Under the pieces are notes generated by a model that was not told where the DNA came from, made no database searches, and was given only the letters and a program-made list of their open reading frames with translations. A DNA stretch of 64,000 nucleotides from JACRLW01 sp046349595 (GTDB lineage Bacteria; Planctomycetota; UBA1135; UBA2386): assembly GCA_046349595.1 (NCBI GenBank), contig JAXMCA010000002.1:1116001-1180000 (forward strand). The letters run 5' to 3'. This document shows, in pieces, positions 61,620-64,000 of this stretch (position 1 is its first letter; each line of letters opens with the position of its first letter). The position numbers were made by a program, and so were the translations under genes.

Positions 61620-62572
61620 GACCACTCGAGCATGCGCAGCAGCGGTGCCTCGGCGCGGCGACGGAGATCCTCGTCGAGCTCGATCGCCGGGCGCAGATCA
61701 CGAAGGGCGAGGTAGATCTTCTCCAGCGTGTTGAGCTTCATGTACGGGCACTGGCTGCACGCGTTGCAGCCGCCCTTGTTCTCCACCGGTGCCTCGATCA
61801 GCTCCTTGTCGGGCGCCTCGTGGTGCATGGTGTGCAGGATCCCGCTCTCGGTCCCGACGATGAACTTGCGGTGATCGCTGTCGCGCACGAACTCGAGCAG
61901 GCGACGCGTGGAACCGATGAAGTCGGCGTGGCGGAGCACGGCCTCGTCGCACTCGGGATGCGCGATGAACAGCGCGTCGGGGTGGCGCGTCTTCAGCTCG
62001 ACGATGCGCTTCTCGCTGAAGGTCACGTGCACCATGCAGGTGCCCGGCCACAGGTCCATCGGGCGTCCGGTCTTCTTCATCAACCAGCGGCCGAGGTTTT
62101 GGTCGGGAGCGAACAGGATGGGTCGGTCGGCGGGCACACGGCGGATGATCCTCTCGGCGTTGCTCGACGTGCAGATCACGTCCGACTCCGCCTTGGTCGC
62201 CGCGGTGCAATTGATGTAGCTGACGACGAAATGGTCGGGATGACCGGCCTTCCACGCGCGCAGCCGATCGGCGGGGCAGGAGTCGGCGAGCGAACAGCCG
62301 GCCTCGACGTCCGGCAGGATGACGGTCTTGCGCGGATTCAGGATCTTGGCCGTCTCCGCCATGAAGTGGACGCCGCAGAACAGGATGACCTCGGCATCGC
62401 GTTCCGACTGCGCCTTGCGCGCGAGGTCGAGCGAGTCGCCGAGGTGGTCGGCGAGGTCCTGGATGTCGGGATCCTGGTAGTAGTGCGCCAGGATCACCGC
62501 GCGGCGTTGCTCCTTGAGGCGCGCGATCTCCGCGAAGAGATCGAGGGTGGGATCGACGGAGATCGTGGTCAT
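61616..62572 (-). CDS. nadA: Quinolinate synthase
   Basis: The 318-residue enzyme condenses iminoaspartate with DHAP to quinolinate, early in NAD synthesis. Motifs include AVILAHYYQDPDIQDLADHL, LFCGVHFMAETAKIL (first cluster Cys), INCTAATKAESDVICTSSNA, and the C-terminal GCNACSQCPYM. These cysteines include the three ligands of the [4Fe-4S] cluster. ATG 62572 is chosen; the frame is open to 62629. nadB and nadC are not in the window. Confidence 0.95.
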   Translation of the reverse strand: MTTISVDPTLDLFAEIARLKEQRRAVILAHYYQDPDIQDLADHLGDSLDLARKAQSERDAEVILFCGVHFMAETAKILNPRKTVILPDVEAGCSLADSCPADRLRAWKAGHPDHFVVSYINCTAATKAESDVICTSSNAERIIRRVPADRPILFAPDQNLGRWLMKKTGRPMDLWPGTCMVHVTFSEKRIVELKTRHPDALFIAHPECDEAVLRHADFIGSTRRLLEFVRDSDHRKFIVGTESGILHTMHHEAPDKELIEAPVENKGGCNACSQCPYMKLNTLEKIYLALRDLRPAIELDEDLRRRAEAPLLRMLEWS

Positions 62573-62640
62573 CGGCGCGGTCCGGGGGAGCGGGCGCGGA
62601 ATCATCGGCCGGGCTGCAGGCCGAGCCAAGTGCGGTCCGC

Positions 62641-63822
62641 TCAGGCGGATCCTGCGGAGTCGCCGCGCCGCAGGCGCCCGTCCGCTCGGCGGCGGTAGAC
62701 CTTCCCGGACGCCTCCGAGCGCCTCAGCGCCTCGGTCGAGCGGAAGGCCTCGTGCTTCACGTAGCAGCGGACCACCGCGCGCAGGGCTTCTGGCACCAGC
62801 GCCATCGGTCCGCGCGGATCGCTGTTCGGTCGGCTCAGCGCGCGTTCGAGCACGCGGCCGATCGCGGGTGCGAGTTCGTCGATCGTGGTCGGCTCGCCGG
62901 GGATCGAGCGCCAGAAGGCCTCGAGCTGGGCGCGGTCGAGCAGCGGTGGCAGGCGACGCGCGACGATGTCGTCGATGAAGCCCGCGATCGCCACCGGCGA
63001 CAGGATCACGAAGGTGTCGCGGTCGCGGATGTCCGCGATGCGCATCTCGTGGATCTTCGGCGACTTGGTCGCCTTCACCTGGACGCGAGCTCCGCGCACG
63101 CGATCGAGTCCGGGGTAGCGCACGCGCAGGTCGGTCTTCTGGCAGAAGTCCTCCGCGAGACGCGCAGGCTCCGCGCGGTGGTGGTTCTCGTCGAGGATGT
63201 CGAGCATCAACTGCTCGAAGCGCCGATCCTCGTGGTTGGGGACCAGGATGACGCCCGCATCGGTGCGGCGGCGCAGCACGTCGGCGAGATCGCGCAGATC
63301 CCGGGCGAAGCGACGCACGCTACGACGCACCGCATGGCGCGCCAGCTCGTCGCTCGCGTCGACGTCCTCCTCGTGCACGAAGCCGATGCCCCAGAAGCGT
63401 CGCGCGGCCACCTGATCGAGACGCTGCAACACCGCTTCGGTCCCCTCGACCTCGGTCTCCAGCGACGGCTTCTTCTGCCACAGCGAGCCGCGTGCGACAC
63501 CCCACTTGCGGACCACGAAGGCTTCGTCGCGGAGTTGGGCCAGCAGCGCGTGGACGGCTTCGCGACGCTTGTCGTGACGTTCCGCGTCTTCGGACAGGCG
63601 TCGACGCGCGAGGTTGCGGTAGGTGGCGACCAGATCCGGACCGATCACCTCGACCAATCCGGGCTGCGCGAGTTCGCCCCGCAGTCTGCCTTCGGCCGCC
63701 GCCTGCTCGAGTTCGAGCACCGCGTTGCGAAGTTCGCCGAAGAACGCATCGAGATCCCACGCGCCGCAATCGGGCCAGCGTGGTCCTGCGTTCTCCCGGT
63801 CGACGTCGAGCTTGCGAATCAC
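62641..63822 (-). CDS. Hypothetical protein, possible nuclease-like fold
   Basis: The 393-residue product has a charged helical N-terminal half and a central segment with DLRVRYPGLDRVRGARVQVK, followed by ATKSPKIHEM. A D, then a hydrophobic strand and QxK, resembles the PD-(D/E)xK nuclease core with Q for E, but no family is recognised. It lacks a signal peptide or membrane segments. GTG start at 63822. It lies 68 nt upstream of nadA. Identification is weak. Confidence 0.55.
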   Translation of the reverse strand: MIRKLDVDRENAGPRWPDCGAWDLDAFFGELRNAVLELEQAAAEGRLRGELAQPGLVEVIGPDLVATYRNLARRRLSEDAERHDKRREAVHALLAQLRDEAFVVRKWGVARGSLWQKKPSLETEVEGTEAVLQRLDQVAARRFWGIGFVHEEDVDASDELARHAVRRSVRRFARDLRDLADVLRRRTDAGVILVPNHEDRRFEQLMLDILDENHHRAEPARLAEDFCQKTDLRVRYPGLDRVRGARVQVKATKSPKIHEMRIADIRDRDTFVILSPVAIAGFIDDIVARRLPPLLDRAQLEAFWRSIPGEPTTIDELAPAIGRVLERALSRPNSDPRGPMALVPEALRAVVRCYVKHEAFRSTEALRRSEASGKVYRRRADGRLRRGDSAGSA

Positions 63823-64000
63823 GGCGGTGTGGGCCCCATGCGAGCGCCGGGTCGTCGTCGGAGCCCCGCGGACCCCGTCACGACGACGCGCGGGATCCTA
63901 GCGAGATACGGCGGAACGCGAAGAGGAGTCCGGGTCCGGTCCGGGCGGAGATCCGCAAGAGTCTTTACCGCAGGAGCTTAGGTCGCTCCAGATGCGGGAC
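63823..64000. other. Right-edge intergenic sequence
   Basis: No gene can be assigned. A GCTAGGAT (minus strand, 63894-63901) fits the -10-like box, about 75 nt before the GTG at 63822. The last 20 bases contain GGTCGCTCCAG, a short match to R2 that is too small to call. Confidence 0.4.

Overview
The window is a single high-GC, gene-dense stretch of bacterial chromosome with no rRNA, phage, IS element or CRISPR array. A Gram-negative envelope is indicated by an arabinose-5-phosphate isomerase gene followed by LptC/LptA-like and LptD genes, an Mla/MCE lipid-transport pair and a sigma-E/RseA/RseB-like operon. A Ser/Thr kinase coupled to an ECF-type sigma factor, large secreted PKD and beta-rich proteins, an alpha-2-macroglobulin and a DciA (DUF721) protein next to gyrB all fit Planctomycetota, probably a high-GC marine lineage. 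That placement is inference; Acidobacteriota or Myxococcota cannot be excluded without a marker-gene tree.

Layout: 0-4.2 kb holds a methyltransferase, two small proteins, a secreted PKD protein and an HPt protein. 4.2-9.3 kb is mostly minus strand: a zinc-ribbon-like small protein, a TIM-barrel protein, a membrane-anchored protein and the fmt-rsmB pair, then a HIT-like protein on plus. 9.5-18 kb has the kinase/sigma pair, a MerR/TipAS regulator and two secreted proteins. 18-25 kb has scpA divergent from the LPS operon (kdsD, lptC/A-like, lptD). 25-28 kb has ettA, a TatA-like gene and an MshEN-domain protein. 28-35 kb is a minus-strand series dnaN, dciA, gyrB, mlaD-like, mlaFE fusion. 36-39 kb is the ECF sigma, anti-sigma, RseB-like operon. 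40-45 kb has tRNA-Arg(CCG), an M61 peptidase, a double-CDGSH protein, lexA with an upstream small membrane protein under a palindromic operator, a hemerythrin and a DEDDh exonuclease. 45-55 kb has the alpha-2-macroglobulin, a lipoprotein and a fused E1 alpha/beta dehydrogenase coupled to an acyltransferase. 55-64 kb has a CPA2 antiporter, opcA, a Usp protein, zwf, a TMEM175-like channel, nadA and a protein of unknown function.

The most striking non-coding signal is a dispersed element of about 100 bp (R1; 5426, 28034, 39057 and 45321) made of three successive hairpins. In all four copies the same end overlaps the TGA stop codon of the neighbouring gene, which is always transcribed into the element. 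A second family (R2; 1, 9347 and 55421) lies in front of genes. Coding is tightly packed: at least seven gene pairs overlap through GTGA or ATGA, and several genes share a GCTANNNT -10-like box, in three cases exactly 11 nt before the ATG, which suggests leaderless or near-leaderless mRNAs.
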